From assembly GCA_017446045.1 (NCBI GenBank), contig JAFSRP010000018.1, positions 186,001-250,000 on the forward strand: a DNA stretch of 64,000 nucleotides. Reading direction: 5' to 3'. Source of the stretch: Lachnospiraceae bacterium. GTDB lineage: Bacteria > Bacillota > Clostridia > Lachnospirales > Lachnospiraceae. The notes under the pieces are model-generated. The model worked only from the letters and a program-made list of their open reading frames with translations, was not told the origin of the DNA and searched no databases. Position 1 is the stretch's first letter; each line of letters begins with the position of its first letter. Made by a program: the position numbers and the translations under genes. This document shows, piece after piece, positions 18,415 through 27,338 of this stretch.

Positions 18415-19818
18415 ATGTCACAGAAGAAAAACCGAATCAGAAGAAATATATGGTATTTTCTTAAACCAAGTGTAGGCAAGCTGTTGGGTATCCTTATGGC
18501 TGCCTACTTTGTTTTTACTTTTTTTTCTATCCGCAACCGTGTACAGGTCAATTTTTACGAAGTGGAAGAGGGAAGCCTGGTCAAGGAACATATCTATACC
18601 GGGATCATTCTCCGCGACGAGACCATCGTGAATTCTGCCGATAACGGTTATATATATTACTATGTCGCGGATGGCCGAAAGGTAGCTAACGGCAACCGGG
18701 TATATTCCATAGATGAGACCGGCGACCTCATGAATTATCTCAATACGCACGCATCAGAGATCGAGGTCCTCAATTCCTCCAAGGTAACAGATATACGAAC
18801 CGAGCTGCTGCATGATTCCCGCAGTTTTTCAGACCGTGACTTCAAGACGCTTTACACTCTGAAAGATACGCTGGATGCCCATGTGATCGAGTATGCCAGC
18901 ATGAATATCTTCAGTTCCATGTCCGAACAGATGAGAGAAAGCGGTATTAATTTCCGTGAGTATCGGTCCGACACCACCGGTACCGTCTGTACCTATACAG
19001 ACGGATATGAGGATATAACGGAGACGGAGCTGAGCAGCAGCCTGTTTAACCAGTCGGCATACAAGCGCGATGTCATCAAATCAGGAGATACCGTGACGAC
19101 CGGCAATCCCGCGTATAAGCTGATCACCTCGGAGAACTGGATGATCGCGTTCCCAATGGATAAAGAAGACGTGGATGAGTTCCGGGGCCGTGACACACTG
19201 CGGATCAGTTTCTCCGACAAAGATTTCAGTACTCAGGCAGGATTCAAAGTCATCAGCGGGGCGGACGGCAACCAGTATGGTCTGCTGTCGCTGGACAGTT
19301 ACCAGATCCAGTTCACGTCCGACCGGTTCGTCAAATTCGAGATCGTGACCAATGATGTATCAGGCCTGAAGATCCCGGACAAATCGATCACTACCAAGGA
19401 TTTCAGCATTATTCCCGTGCGTTTCCTCACAATGGATGAAAACGGCAACCAGGGCTTCTATAAGGCGGTCGTCAGCGAAAGCGGCACGGGTACGCAGTTT
19501 GTTATTCCCGAGATCTACAACACGGATGAGGAATACTGTTATGTGGATTGTAAGGACGATACCGTGCTCCGGCCCGGCGATTATGTGATCTCATCACCTT
19601 CTGATACGGAAGACCGGTATCAGATCGGTCCGGTCAAAGGATTAAAAGGCGTCTACAATATCAACAAAGGATATGCCGTTTTCAAAAAAGTAGAGATCCT
19701 GGAAAGCGCAAATGGCTACAGCATCGTCCGCAAGAATTCTTCTTACGGCCTTTCCGTATACGATCACATCGTTCTGGATACAGAGACCGTACATGATGGA
19801 CAGCTGCTGTACAGATGA
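18415..19818 (+). CDS. HlyD-like single-pass membrane protein
   Basis: A 467-residue protein with a basic N-terminus, one membrane segment at about 25-42, and a large extracytoplasmic part. Features such as EGSLVKEHIYTGIILRDE and the later IKSGDTVTTGNPAYKLI and RPGDYVI resemble the barrel-sandwich (lipoyl-like) halves of HlyD-type adaptor proteins. No ABC transporter or TolC-like partner is nearby. In related genomes this gene precedes yggS and sepF, suggesting a division or envelope role rather than export. That is inference. The ATG lacks a good Shine-Dalgarno and follows the P-loop gene by 13 nt. Confidence 0.65.
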   Translation: MSQKKNRIRRNIWYFLKPSVGKLLGILMAAYFVFTFFSIRNRVQVNFYEVEEGSLVKEHIYTGIILRDETIVNSADNGYIYYYVADGRKVANGNRVYSIDETGDLMNYLNTHASEIEVLNSSKVTDIRTELLHDSRSFSDRDFKTLYTLKDTLDAHVIEYASMNIFSSMSEQMRESGINFREYRSDTTGTVCTYTDGYEDITETELSSSLFNQSAYKRDVIKSGDTVTTGNPAYKLITSENWMIAFPMDKEDVDEFRGRDTLRISFSDKDFSTQAGFKVISGADGNQYGLLSLDSYQIQFTSDRFVKFEIVTNDVSGLKIPDKSITTKDFSIIPVRFLTMDENGNQGFYKAVVSESGTGTQFVIPEIYNTDEEYCYVDCKDDTVLRPGDYVISSPSDTEDRYQIGPVKGLKGVYNINKGYAVFKKVEILESANGYSIVRKNSSYGLSVYDHIVLDTETVHDGQLLYR

Positions 19819-19869
19819 CCGCATTTCCCGTTATCACTCAGATACTCTTTCAGTTATAAGAAAAGGTGA

Positions 19870-19898
19870 TTGACTTCCGGACCCGCGGGTGATAACAT
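19870..19898 (+). promoter_or_regulatory. Promoter of the ilv operon
   Basis: TTGACT (19870-19875), a 17-nt spacer and TAACAT (19893-19898). Transcription would start near 19905 and first cross a leader-peptide gene and an attenuator before reaching ilvB. Confidence 0.65.
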
Positions 19899-19953
19899 AA
19901 GGGATAAGTTTTCAGCTGATAAGGCTGTCAATAGCGGAAAGGAGATCAGAACA

Positions 19954-20052
19954 GTGCTGCATCTGATCATCGTCAACAGCATTCTTATTATATCCATTAT
20001 CGGTATTGTTAGATCCAGTAACTGTACAGATAGTGCCAGATATGCTGCGTGA
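19954..20052 (+). CDS. ilv leader peptide (attenuation), 32 codons
   Basis: A short gene starting with GTG 19954 and ending TGA 20050-20052, preceded by AAAGGAGAT with 9 nt spacing, a full-strength ribosome site. The peptide begins MLHLIIVNSILIIS and continues IIGIV, so 13 of its first 18 codons are Ile, Leu or Val, the three products of the downstream pathway. The C-terminal part (RSSNCTDSARYAA) has no such bias. This is the hallmark of a ribosome-sensing leader peptide: slow translation at starved codons changes the folding of the following RNA. The peptide itself need have no other role. Confidence 0.82.
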   Translation: MLHLIIVNSILIISIIGIVRSSNCTDSARYAA

Positions 20053-20065
20053 CATTTTTCGCGAC

Positions 20066-20109
20066 ACCGGAGTGATCCGGTAAGATGAGAGATTATGCCG
20101 GGACCGGAT
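20066..20109 (+). promoter_or_regulatory. Anti-antiterminator and antiterminator of the ilv attenuator
   Basis: Segment 1 (ACCGGA, 20066-20071) pairs perfectly with segment 2 (TCCGGT, 20076-20081) over a GTGA loop. Segment 2 extended by one base (ATCCGGT, 20075-20081) also pairs perfectly with segment 3 (ACCGGAT, 20103-20109), which is part of the terminator stem. The two pairings exclude each other. This is the 1:2 versus 2:3 versus 3:4 logic of classical amino-acid attenuators. Confidence 0.72.
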
Positions 20110-20140
20110 GTTTGGCACATCGGGTTCCGGTATTATTATT
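20097..20140 (+). terminator. Attenuator terminator upstream of ilvB
   Basis: A 15-bp stem (20097-20111 with 20117-20131; two wobble pairs, one mismatch) over a 5-nt loop TTGGC, followed by ATTATTATT. It lies after the leader peptide and before ilvB, so it acts inside the operon's 5' leader and not at a gene end. Confidence 0.75.
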
Positions 20141-20147
20141 CAATGAT

Positions 20148-20215
20148 TAACCATTCGCCCTGCCTGATCATATCAGCATGCCTTACCGGCATCCGTGGCA
20201 GGCACGAAATGGTTA
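20148..20215 (+). repeat. Long hairpin in the ilvB 5' untranslated region
   Basis: TAACCATT (20148-20155) pairs with AATGGTTA (20208-20215), then CG with CG, TGCCTG (20161-20166) with CAGGCA (20199-20204), and an inner ATGCC/GGCAT hairpin (20178-20182, 20088-equivalent arm at 20188-20192). The structure ends two bases before the ilvB Shine-Dalgarno AAGGAG. It has no T-run, so it is not a terminator. It may affect translation or mRNA stability. Confidence 0.6.
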
Positions 20216-20228
20216 TAAGGAGAAAGAA

Positions 20229-21965
20229 ATGTTAATGACCGGCGCAAAGATTCTGATGGAATGCCTTTTGGAACAGGGCGTGGATACCGTTTTCGGTTAT
20301 CCCGGGGGCACCAATCTGAATGTTTATGACGAACTCTACAAGTACAGCGACAGGATCCACAATTACCTGACGTCCCACGAGCAGGGCGCGGCACACGCCG
20401 CTGACGGCTATGCCCGTTCTACAGGCAAGGTGGGCGTATGCATGGCGACTTCCGGACCCGGTGCCACCAATCTGACCACGGGTGTGGCTACAGCGCATCT
20501 GGATTCTTCCCCTGTCGTCTTCATCACCTGCAATGTCAGCGCATCGCAGCTTGGAAAAGATGCATTCCAGGAGGCGGATGTGATCGGCATTATGATGCCG
20601 ATCACCAAAGCGCAGTACCTGATCCGGGATGTGGAGTCGCTTGCCGACAGTGTTCGCGAAGCTTTCGCTCTGGCACGCAGCGGGCGTCCGGGTCCGGTCC
20701 TCATCGATATTCTGAAAGATGTGACCGTACAGAAGGCCGAGTATAACTATCTGCCGCTGGAGCAGCATTATCTGAATGGCAGCCTTTCCGGCCTGATGCG
20801 GCGGGCGACGACCAGTGCGCTTCGCATGCCGGAGCCGGACCGCGAGGATATCCGGAAACTGGTAGACATGATCGCCGAATCAGAAAAGCCCATGCTGATC
20901 TGCGGAGGAGGCGTAACAAGAAGCCGCGCGCATATGGAATTCCGGGAGTTTGCAAGGAGACTGGATGCTCCTGTCGCCATCACACTGATGGGCGGCGGCG
21001 CCATGCCCGGAGATGATCCGCTGTCTACCGGCATGATCGGCATGCACGGTTCACAGGCTTCCAACCGTGCTGTGGACGGCTGCGATCTTCTGATCGCTGT
21101 CGGCACCCGCTTCTCTGACCGAGTAGCGCTGAAGCCATCGACCTTCGCGCGTAACGCCAAGATCGTGCATATCGACATCGACCGCGCGGAGATCAATAAG
21201 AATGTCCCCACGGACCATCATATTATCGGCAATGCCCGTGTCGTCCTTGCGCAGCTGAATTCCCTGATCCCCGAGTATGATCACAGCGAGTGGAAGCGTT
21301 ATGTCTTTTCCTTCCCCCGTGAGACAGAATACGATGCTCATTCCAGTTCTTTAAGTCCGAGAGAGATCCTTTCCACCATCAGTGATATGATGCCGGAGGA
21401 GACGATCGTCGCGACGGATGTCGGCGAGCATCAGATGTGGGCGATACAGCATTTCCATTTCAGTTATCCCGGTCAGCTTCTCACCTCCGGAGGATTCGGC
21501 ACCATGGGATTCGGTCTCGGTGCTGCCATCGGTGCCAAGGTCGGCAACCCGGGTGCTACCGTGATCCACGTGACGGGCGACGGAAGCTTCCGGATGAACT
21601 GCAATGAGCTGGCAACAGAGGAGTATTACAAAACTCCGGTCATTACCTTCATTTTCAATAATGGATGTCTCGGGATGGTCCGTCAATGGCAGGAGCTGAT
21701 GTACGACGGCCGCTACAGCGCCACCATCCTGGATCGCGGTCCCGATTTCGTCAAGCTGGCAGAGGCTTATGGGCTGAAAGGCGCGCGCGTTTCCAATGTC
21801 GACGAACTGAAAACCGCCATTACGGATGCCCTGCATGAATATGAAGAAGGGCGCGGGTACGTTATCGAGTGCTCGGTTGCACAGTCGGAGCTTGTGAGGC
21901 CGATGGTCAACGGCGGCACACATATTACAGAGTTTTTACTGAACCGACCGGGGAAAGGAGAGTAA
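20229..21965 (+). CDS. ilvB: Acetolactate synthase large subunit
   Basis: This is the TPP-dependent first common enzyme of valine, leucine and isoleucine synthesis, joining pyruvate to pyruvate or 2-oxobutyrate. The 578 residues show the TPP-activating Glu in SHEQGAAHAADGYAR, SGPGATN, the FAD/regulatory middle domain, GGFGTMGFGLGAAIG and the Mg-TPP motif GDGSFRMNCNELAT ending in NN. Among in-frame starts, ATG 20229 is best spaced from AAGGAG; the frame stays open to 20178 and a second ATG lies at 20235. The leader peptide and attenuator upstream probably control it by charged Ile, Leu and Val tRNA supply. Confidence 0.96.
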   Translation: MLMTGAKILMECLLEQGVDTVFGYPGGTNLNVYDELYKYSDRIHNYLTSHEQGAAHAADGYARSTGKVGVCMATSGPGATNLTTGVATAHLDSSPVVFITCNVSASQLGKDAFQEADVIGIMMPITKAQYLIRDVESLADSVREAFALARSGRPGPVLIDILKDVTVQKAEYNYLPLEQHYLNGSLSGLMRRATTSALRMPEPDREDIRKLVDMIAESEKPMLICGGGVTRSRAHMEFREFARRLDAPVAITLMGGGAMPGDDPLSTGMIGMHGSQASNRAVDGCDLLIAVGTRFSDRVALKPSTFARNAKIVHIDIDRAEINKNVPTDHHIIGNARVVLAQLNSLIPEYDHSEWKRYVFSFPRETEYDAHSSSLSPREILSTISDMMPEETIVATDVGEHQMWAIQHFHFSYPGQLLTSGGFGTMGFGLGAAIGAKVGNPGATVIHVTGDGSFRMNCNELATEEYYKTPVITFIFNNGCLGMVRQWQELMYDGRYSATILDRGPDFVKLAEAYGLKGARVSNVDELKTAITDALHEYEEGRGYVIECSVAQSELVRPMVNGGTHITEFLLNRPGKGE

Positions 21966-21969
21966 TACT

Positions 21970-22545
21970 ATGGCATACAGCAGGACCTCAGAACCTGACA
22001 CGACCAGACGCCGCACGCTTTCCGTCCTGGTAGACAACAAACCGGGCGTGCTCAGCCAGATCTCGAGGCTGTTTACACGCAACGGCTACAACATTGAATC
22101 GTTCACGGCGGGCACGACCATAGATGAGGACATTACCCGTCTGACGATAGAAGTGATTGCAAACGACAATCACACTGACCGCATGGTCGCGCAGCTTTCC
22201 AAAATGGTGCCTGTGCACTCTGTCAAACTCCTGACGGCGGAGCATACGATCCGCCGCGAGCTGGTGCTTTTCAAGGTACATGCCGCCACGGCGGAGGTTC
22301 GCAACGAAGTCATCCAGATCGCCAACATTTTCCGCGGAGCAGTCATCGATGTATCGCGGGAAACGCTGACCCTCTCGATCATCGGAGACGAGAAAAAGAT
22401 CGACGGCGTCCGCGATATTCTTGAAGGCTTTGGTATCATCGAGCTGGCAAGAACGGGAATGATCGCTCTGGAGCGCGGAAAATACACGATTAACGATGAA
22501 ACGAAGGAGAAAGGAGAATTCAACTATGGCAAAAATGTATTATGA
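21970..22545 (+). CDS. ilvN: Acetolactate synthase regulatory (small) subunit
   Basis: The regulatory partner of IlvB, which confers activity and usually valine feedback inhibition. The 191-residue protein has an N-terminal ACT domain ([27 protein letters not shown]) and the C-terminal small-subunit domain ([29 protein letters not shown]). It starts 4 nt after the ilvB stop with GGAAAGGAG in the ilvB end. Its last 20 nt overlap the ilvC start, which indicates tight translational coupling. The tail after residue 170 ([10 protein letters not shown]) doubles as the ilvC ribosome-binding region. Confidence 0.94.
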   Translation: MAYSRTSEPDTTRRRTLSVLVDNKPGVLSQISRLFTRNGYNIESFTAGTTIDEDITRLTIEVIANDNHTDRMVAQLSKMVPVHSVKLLTAEHTIRRELVLFKVHAATAEVRNEVIQIANIFRGAVIDVSRETLTLSIIGDEKKIDGVRDILEGFGIIELARTGMIALERGKYTINDETKEKGEFNYGKNVL

Positions 22546-23545
22546 GAAGGATTGTGATATCAACCAGCTGAATGGTAAAAAGATCGCGATCATCGGTTAC
22601 GGTTCCCAGGGACATGCGCATGCGATGAACCTCAGAGATTCAGGCTGTGATGTCATCGTCGGCCTCAGAAAGGGCAAGTCCTGGGATGCGGCTGAGAAAG
22701 ACGGCTTCACTGTAATGAGCGTTGCGGAAGCTACTAAGGCTGCCGATATCATTATGATCCTGATGCCCGATGAGAAGCAGGCGGAGACCTATAAGAAAGA
22801 GATCGGCCCCAACCTCAGCGAGGGCAAGGCGATCGCGTTCGCACACGGTTTCAACATTCGCTATGAGCAGATCAAGCCGCCGGCATTCGTTGACGTATTC
22901 ATGGCAGCACCGAAGGGACCGGGACATACCGTCCGCAGCCAGTTCGTGGCAGGCAAGGGCGTACCGTGCCTCGTCGCCGTAGAGCAGAACGCTTCCGGTA
23001 AAGCTTACGATATCGCGCTCGCATACATCGCAGGCATCGGCGGCGCACGTGCCGGCATCATGGAGACCACCTTCAGCGATGAGACCGAGACCGACCTGTT
23101 CGGTGAGCAGACAGTCCTTTGCGGCGGTATCGTCCAGCTGATGAAGCTTGGATTCGAGACCCTGGTCGAAGCCGGATATGAGCCCGAGAATGCATATTTC
23201 GAGTGCATCCATGAGCTGAAGCTCATCATCGACCTGATCGTTGTCAAGGGCATCGCAGGAATGAATTACTCCATCTCCGACACTGCAGAGTTTGGCGAAT
23301 ACGTCTCCGGACCGAGAGTCCTTCCGGAAGAAGTCGTCAAGACAAATATGAAGGCGATCCTCAGCGACATCCAGGACGGAAGCTTCGCAGGCCGCTGGAT
23401 CATGGAAAACCAGTGCGGCAGGACCTTCTTCAACTCCAAGAGAAAAGAGCTCGCAAAGCATCCGATGGAAGTCGTAGGAGACCAGCTGAGGAAAAACATG
23501 CTCTGGACCGGTGCGAATCAGTCCATGGACGAGATCTCCAAATAA
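22526..23545 (+). CDS. ilvC: Ketol-acid reductoisomerase (class I)
   Basis: It isomerises and reduces acetolactate or acetohydroxybutyrate to the dihydroxy acid. The 339 residues are the length of class I enzymes. The N-terminal Rossmann domain has [12 protein letters not shown] and GLRKGKSW, whose residues set NAD(P)H preference. The C-terminal knotted domain has [12 protein letters not shown], the metal-ligand region [15 protein letters not shown], and [13 protein letters not shown]. The start ATG 22526 has AAGGAG with 9 nt spacing inside the end of ilvN. It is followed by a 270-nt structured stretch rather than directly by ilvD. Confidence 0.96.
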   Translation: MAKMYYEKDCDINQLNGKKIAIIGYGSQGHAHAMNLRDSGCDVIVGLRKGKSWDAAEKDGFTVMSVAEATKAADIIMILMPDEKQAETYKKEIGPNLSEGKAIAFAHGFNIRYEQIKPPAFVDVFMAAPKGPGHTVRSQFVAGKGVPCLVAVEQNASGKAYDIALAYIAGIGGARAGIMETTFSDETETDLFGEQTVLCGGIVQLMKLGFETLVEAGYEPENAYFECIHELKLIIDLIVVKGIAGMNYSISDTAEFGEYVSGPRVLPEEVVKTNMKAILSDIQDGSFAGRWIMENQCGRTFFNSKRKELAKHPMEVVGDQLRKNMLWTGANQSMDEISK

Positions 23546-23559
23546 GCACAGATCTACGG

Positions 23560-23767
23560 GATCGAGACCGGTACAGTCGGACCGCGCATCCGGGATGCTT
23601 GCATACCGGGATGCACGGAACGGCTGTACTGGCGGCGTGGAACACGCGCTCCGGGCAGGCTGTGCCTGGCCGGAGGTCTCGATCTGATGGACTATTTCAG
23701 TCATCGTCTGTACATGAGCAGCGTGCGGAGCACGGTGCGAATGCGCGCAGACGATGGACTATTTCAG
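23560..23767 (+). ncRNA. Candidate structured RNA element downstream of ilvC
   Basis: No credible gene lies here, but the strand folds densely. GATCGAGACC (23560-23569) pairs with GGTCTCGATC (23675-23684), enclosing GTACAGTC/GGCTGTAC (23571-23578, 23622-23629), GCATC-GATGC, GCGTG-CACGC and CCGG-CAGGC/GCCTG-CCGG hairpins. A second domain is closed by CATCGTCTG (23702-23710) with CAGACGATG (23748-23756). A 15-nt direct repeat, GATGGACTATTTCAG, occurs at 23686-23700 and 23753-23767. There is no T-run, so it is not a plain terminator. The family is not recognised. Confidence 0.45.
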
Positions 23768-23818
23768 GCATTAAAACCACGTTTCACCCCACTGTAAGAG
23801 ATCAAGGATGATAGCTTT

Positions 23819-25246
23819 ATGAATAAACTCATCTCACGTCTGCTCGTCTATGGCGATCTCGGCGAAAACAGCATACTGAAACGTCTTTCTTCCTGCTTTG
23901 CCGACTGGGAAGAAGATCCCGTCTCACAAAAGGATCGGATCATCCGCGGCATTTACGACCAGATCAAGAGGCTTCTTGACCTGGCGACAGACTACGGTTT
24001 TAACCGCAATCTCTGGCAGGATTACCTGACCTTTGTTCTGATGACCAATGAGAACTCCTTCAGCCTGGTCACCGAACGCGGAAAGAAACAGCATGGTTCC
24101 ATCGACCTCCTGGTAAAAGCTGATTTTGAGATCTTTCGTCAGCTTTTCCATTATGACTTTACCCCCATAGAACAGGATCTCGGTATTAATTGTTTTTCCG
24201 TGATCACGGATTACCACGCCATCGACAAAAAAAAGCAGCGCTATAATAAAAGCGTCAGTGACATGGTACGCAGTTTGAGCGACCGGCTGTCCGAAGCAGA
24301 AGATGCCGATGCGTTCTATGATATCATTACCACGCAGTATCTTCAGTACGGTGTCGGTATGATCGGCCTTAATGCAGCCTTCCGCGTCCGTTCGCTGCAC
24401 AGTCTGTCGATCGGCGGTGACCTGGGCAATGCTGCGGCATCCGGACCGGTCTATTCCGCCGAGAGCTCGGAAAGTACCGAACAGGGAATTTTCCGCAACG
24501 CGGAAGATGTGGCGCTGATCCCCATTTATAACCTGGACCGCCGTCTGCTTTCCGACCTGGTGGGCTATGAGCAGCAGAAAGCAGAGCTCCGCCGCAACAC
24601 AGAAAGCTTTCTCAAAGGTCTGGCATCCAACAACGTATTGCTTTACGGCGATGCGGGTACCGGCAAGTCCTCCAGTGTGAAAGCGCTGATCAGCGAGTAT
24701 TACGATCAGGGGCTCCGGATGATCGAGATCTACAAGCATCAGTTCCGGGATCTTTCCTCTGTGATCGCCAAAATCAAAAATCGAAACTTCCGCTTCATCA
24801 TCTTCATCGACGACCTGTCCTTTGAAGAGAACGAAGTAGAATATAAATTCCTGAAAGCCGTCATTGAAGGCGGCGTTGAAAACTGGCCGGAAAATGTCGT
24901 CATCTACGCGACGTCCAACCGCCGCCACCTGATCCGGGAGACCTGGAATGACAGGACTGATATGGAGCATGACCAGGATATCCACCGTTCCGATACAGTG
25001 GAAGAGAAGCTATCCCTGTCAGCCCGTTTCGGTGTGCGGATCTTTTATCCCGCACCCCGCCACGCAGAGTTCCAGAACATGGTTCTTGCCATAGCAAGAC
25101 GACGGGGTCTGGATCCCGTTGAATGGCCTGACGAAAGGCTCCTGCATGACGCGGTTGCATGGGAACGCCGCGCAGGCGGCCCGACCGGAAGAGTGGCAGA
25201 GCAGTATATCACTTACATCCTGAATGAGATCCCGGAAAGTCAATAA
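23819..25246 (+). CDS. AAA+ ATPase of the DUF815 family
   Basis: A 475-residue soluble protein. The C-terminal 250 residues are a DUF815 (COG2607) AAA+ domain: [15 protein letters not shown] is Walker A near residue 276, [16 protein letters not shown] is Walker B near 322, and [14 protein letters not shown] is the sensor/arginine region. The N-terminal 200 residues are helical and not recognised. The role of DUF815 proteins is unknown, although the fold suggests a remodelling ATPase. It sits between ilvC and ilvD on the same strand, with the ilvD ATG 53 nt downstream, although nothing in it suggests amino acid synthesis. Confidence 0.85.
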   Translation: MNKLISRLLVYGDLGENSILKRLSSCFADWEEDPVSQKDRIIRGIYDQIKRLLDLATDYGFNRNLWQDYLTFVLMTNENSFSLVTERGKKQHGSIDLLVKADFEIFRQLFHYDFTPIEQDLGINCFSVITDYHAIDKKKQRYNKSVSDMVRSLSDRLSEAEDADAFYDIITTQYLQYGVGMIGLNAAFRVRSLHSLSIGGDLGNAAASGPVYSAESSESTEQGIFRNAEDVALIPIYNLDRRLLSDLVGYEQQKAELRRNTESFLKGLASNNVLLYGDAGTGKSSSVKALISEYYDQGLRMIEIYKHQFRDLSSVIAKIKNRNFRFIIFIDDLSFEENEVEYKFLKAVIEGGVENWPENVVIYATSNRRHLIRETWNDRTDMEHDQDIHRSDTVEEKLSLSARFGVRIFYPAPRHAEFQNMVLAIARRRGLDPVEWPDERLLHDAVAWERRAGGPTGRVAEQYITYILNEIPESQ

Positions 25247-25299
25247 AAATATATATTCACAAGAAACATAACGATCCGCAGCATCAAGGAGGAACACAC

Positions 25300-26973
25300 A
25301 TGAGATCCGACAATGTCAAAAAAGGTTCACAGCAGGCACCGCACCGTTCACTGTTCCGCGCGCTTGGCCTGACCAGCGAGGAAATGGAACGCCCGCTGAT
25401 CGGCATCGTCAATTCCTATAATGAGATCGTTCCGGGCCATATGAACCTGGACAAGATCACCGCAGCCGTCAAACAGGGCGTTGCCATGGCAGGCGGCGTG
25501 CCGATCGTCTTTCCGGCGATCGCGGTCTGTGACGGTATAGCGATGGGACATGAGGGCATGAAGTATTCACTCGTGACCCGTGAACTCATCGCAGACTCCA
25601 CCGAGGCAATGGCTATCGCGCATCAGTTTGACGCCCTGGTCATGATCCCGAACTGCGACAAGGTCGTCCCGGGCATGCTGATGGCAGCGGCGCGTCTCAA
25701 CATCCCGACCGTCTTCGTAAGCGGCGGCCCGATGCTTGCCGGCCATGTCAGGGGCAGCAAGACTTCCCTTTCCAGCATGTTCGAAGCAGTCGGCGCTTAT
25801 GCGGCGGGTAAGATCAGCGGGGATGACCTTGAAGATTTCGAGTGCAAGACCTGTCCGACCTGCGGATCCTGCTCCGGTATGTACACCGCCAACTCCATGA
25901 ACTGCCTGACTGAGGCGATCGGCATGGGCTTAAGAGGCAACGGTACGATCCCGGCGGTCTACTCCGAGCGTCTGATCCTTGCGAAGCATGCCGGTATGAA
26001 AGTTATGGAGATGCTGGAAAAGAACATCCGTCCGCGCGATATCATGACGAAGGAAGCCTTTATCAATGCATTCACTGTTGATATGGCGCTTGGATGTTCC
26101 ACGAACTCCATGCTGCATCTGCCTGCTATCGCGCATGAAGCAGGTGTGGACATCACCATCGATATTGCCAATGAGATCAGTGAGCGTACACCGAACCTCT
26201 GCCACCTGGCTCCTGCAGGACACGCGTATATCGAAGAGCTCAATGAAGCCGGCGGCATCTACGCTGTCATGAACGAGCTATCCGAAAAAGGCCTCATCAA
26301 TCTTGACTGCATGACCGTCACCGGCAAGACAGTGGGAGAGAACATCAAAGGCTGTGTCAACGGCAATCCGGAGATCATCCGTCCGCTCGATAACCCCTTC
26401 AGCGAGGTCGGCGGCCTGGCAGTCTTAAAGGGCAACATTGCCCCGGATGGCTGTGTCGTCAAGCGTTCTGCCGTAGATCCTTCCATGCTGAAACATGAGG
26501 GACCGGCCCGCGTATTTGACGATGAAGAATCCGCGATCGATGCCATTAAGGGCGGCAGGATCGTACCAGGTGATGTAGTCGTCATCCGTTACGAAGGGCC
26601 GAAGGGAGGTCCCGGTATGCGTGAAATGCTGAACCCGACTTCCGCGATCGTTGGTATGGGTCTCGGCACTTCCGTGGCACTGATCACGGATGGCCGTTTC
26701 TCCGGCGCATCCCGCGGCGCATCCATCGGACATGTATCCCCGGAGGCGGCAGTCGGCGGACCGATCGCGCTGATCGAAGAAGGCGATATCATCAGCGTCG
26801 ATATCCCGAACTACCAGCTCAATGTAAAGATCTCCGATGAGGAACTCGCGGCCCGCAAGGCAAAGTGGCAGCCCAGACAGCCGAAGATCACGACAGGATA
26901 TCTGGTCCGTTATGCGGCACAGGTCACATCCGGCGCAAAGGGTGCTTATCTGACGCCGTACGGAGAGGGTTGA
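25300..26973 (+). CDS. ilvD: Dihydroxy-acid dehydratase
   Basis: It dehydrates 2,3-dihydroxy-3-methyl acids to the 2-oxo acid precursors of valine and isoleucine. The 557-residue protein has the iron-sulfur ligands in [10 protein letters not shown] and [20 protein letters not shown], the Mg site around DCMTVTGKT, and [14 protein letters not shown] near the C-terminus with the catalytic serine. AAGGAGG precedes the ATG by 8 nt. It closes the ilv gene run, and a terminator lies 36 nt downstream. No leuA-D or ilvA gene is in this window. Confidence 0.96.
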   Translation: MRSDNVKKGSQQAPHRSLFRALGLTSEEMERPLIGIVNSYNEIVPGHMNLDKITAAVKQGVAMAGGVPIVFPAIAVCDGIAMGHEGMKYSLVTRELIADSTEAMAIAHQFDALVMIPNCDKVVPGMLMAAARLNIPTVFVSGGPMLAGHVRGSKTSLSSMFEAVGAYAAGKISGDDLEDFECKTCPTCGSCSGMYTANSMNCLTEAIGMGLRGNGTIPAVYSERLILAKHAGMKVMEMLEKNIRPRDIMTKEAFINAFTVDMALGCSTNSMLHLPAIAHEAGVDITIDIANEISERTPNLCHLAPAGHAYIEELNEAGGIYAVMNELSEKGLINLDCMTVTGKTVGENIKGCVNGNPEIIRPLDNPFSEVGGLAVLKGNIAPDGCVVKRSAVDPSMLKHEGPARVFDDEESAIDAIKGGRIVPGDVVVIRYEGPKGGPGMREMLNPTSAIVGMGLGTSVALITDGRFSGASRGASIGHVSPEAAVGGPIALIEEGDIISVDIPNYQLNVKISDEELAARKAKWQPRQPKITTGYLVRYAAQVTSGAKGAYLTPYGEG

Positions 26974-27009
26974 TCCTTGCTTTTACAACCAAAAAGCTAT
27001 GATGCTAAG

Positions 27010-27039
27010 AGAAGCTGTCCTTAAAGGATGGCTTCTTTT
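27010..27039 (+). terminator. Terminator after ilvD
   Basis: GAAGC-TG-TCC and GGA-TG-GCTTC arms (27011-27020 and 27025-27035) around TTAA, followed by TTTTC. The TG/TG internal loop interrupts an otherwise regular stem. Confidence 0.7.
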
Positions 27040-27054
27040 CATTTTCCGTGATAA

Positions 27055-27065
27055 TATGGTATAGT
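27055..27065 (+). promoter_or_regulatory. Extended -10 promoter for the small membrane protein gene
   Basis: TATGGTATAGT, an extended -10 with TATAGT at 27060-27065, follows the ilvD terminator. No convincing -35 is present. Transcription near 27072 leaves a 24-nt leader containing AGAGGTG. Confidence 0.5.
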
Positions 27066-27095
27066 ACGATATGAAATCCCACAAAGAGGTGTTAT

Positions 27096-27323
27096 ATGAA
27101 TGATCTGAGCGGATACCTGGATTATCTGAAACGAAACAAGAGCGTTCTGATCGCGATCATCCTGATGGCCGTACTGACGCTCTTTAATCTCATGGTGAAC
27201 AACAGCCTGGCTGCACTGATCTGTTTTATCACTACAGTTGTCGTCGCCTACCGGGGATATCAGACCTATCTGAACGGTCCGGACGACCAGGATAAGACAG
27301 AGGAAGGATCAGATCAATTTTAG
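27096..27323 (+). CDS. Small membrane protein, unknown function
   Basis: A 75-residue protein with two hydrophobic helices (about 17-33 and 37-53) after a short basic lead (LDYLKRNKS) and an acidic C-terminus (DDQDKTEEGSD). No family is recognised. It has its own promoter and an AGAGGTG ribosome site 6 nt before the ATG. The next gene, also a small membrane protein, follows after 15 nt, so the two are likely cotranscribed. Confidence 0.65.
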   Translation: MNDLSGYLDYLKRNKSVLIAIILMAVLTLFNLMVNNSLAALICFITTVVVAYRGYQTYLNGPDDQDKTEEGSDQF

Positions 27324-27338
27324 GAAGTCAGCTTCTCT

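Noticed and set aside
22640-23704. A 354-codon open frame antisense to ilvC
   Set aside because: ilvC is unambiguous on the plus strand. The antisense product matches nothing and runs through the structured region.
23546-23818. T-box or known riboswitch after ilvC
   Set aside because: No T-box sequence, no terminator T-run and no match to a riboswitch core that I can recognise. It is reported only as a candidate structured element.
23924-24985. A 353-codon open frame antisense to the DUF815 ATPase gene
   Set aside because: The ATPase motifs are intact on the plus strand and the antisense frame shows no domain or start signal.
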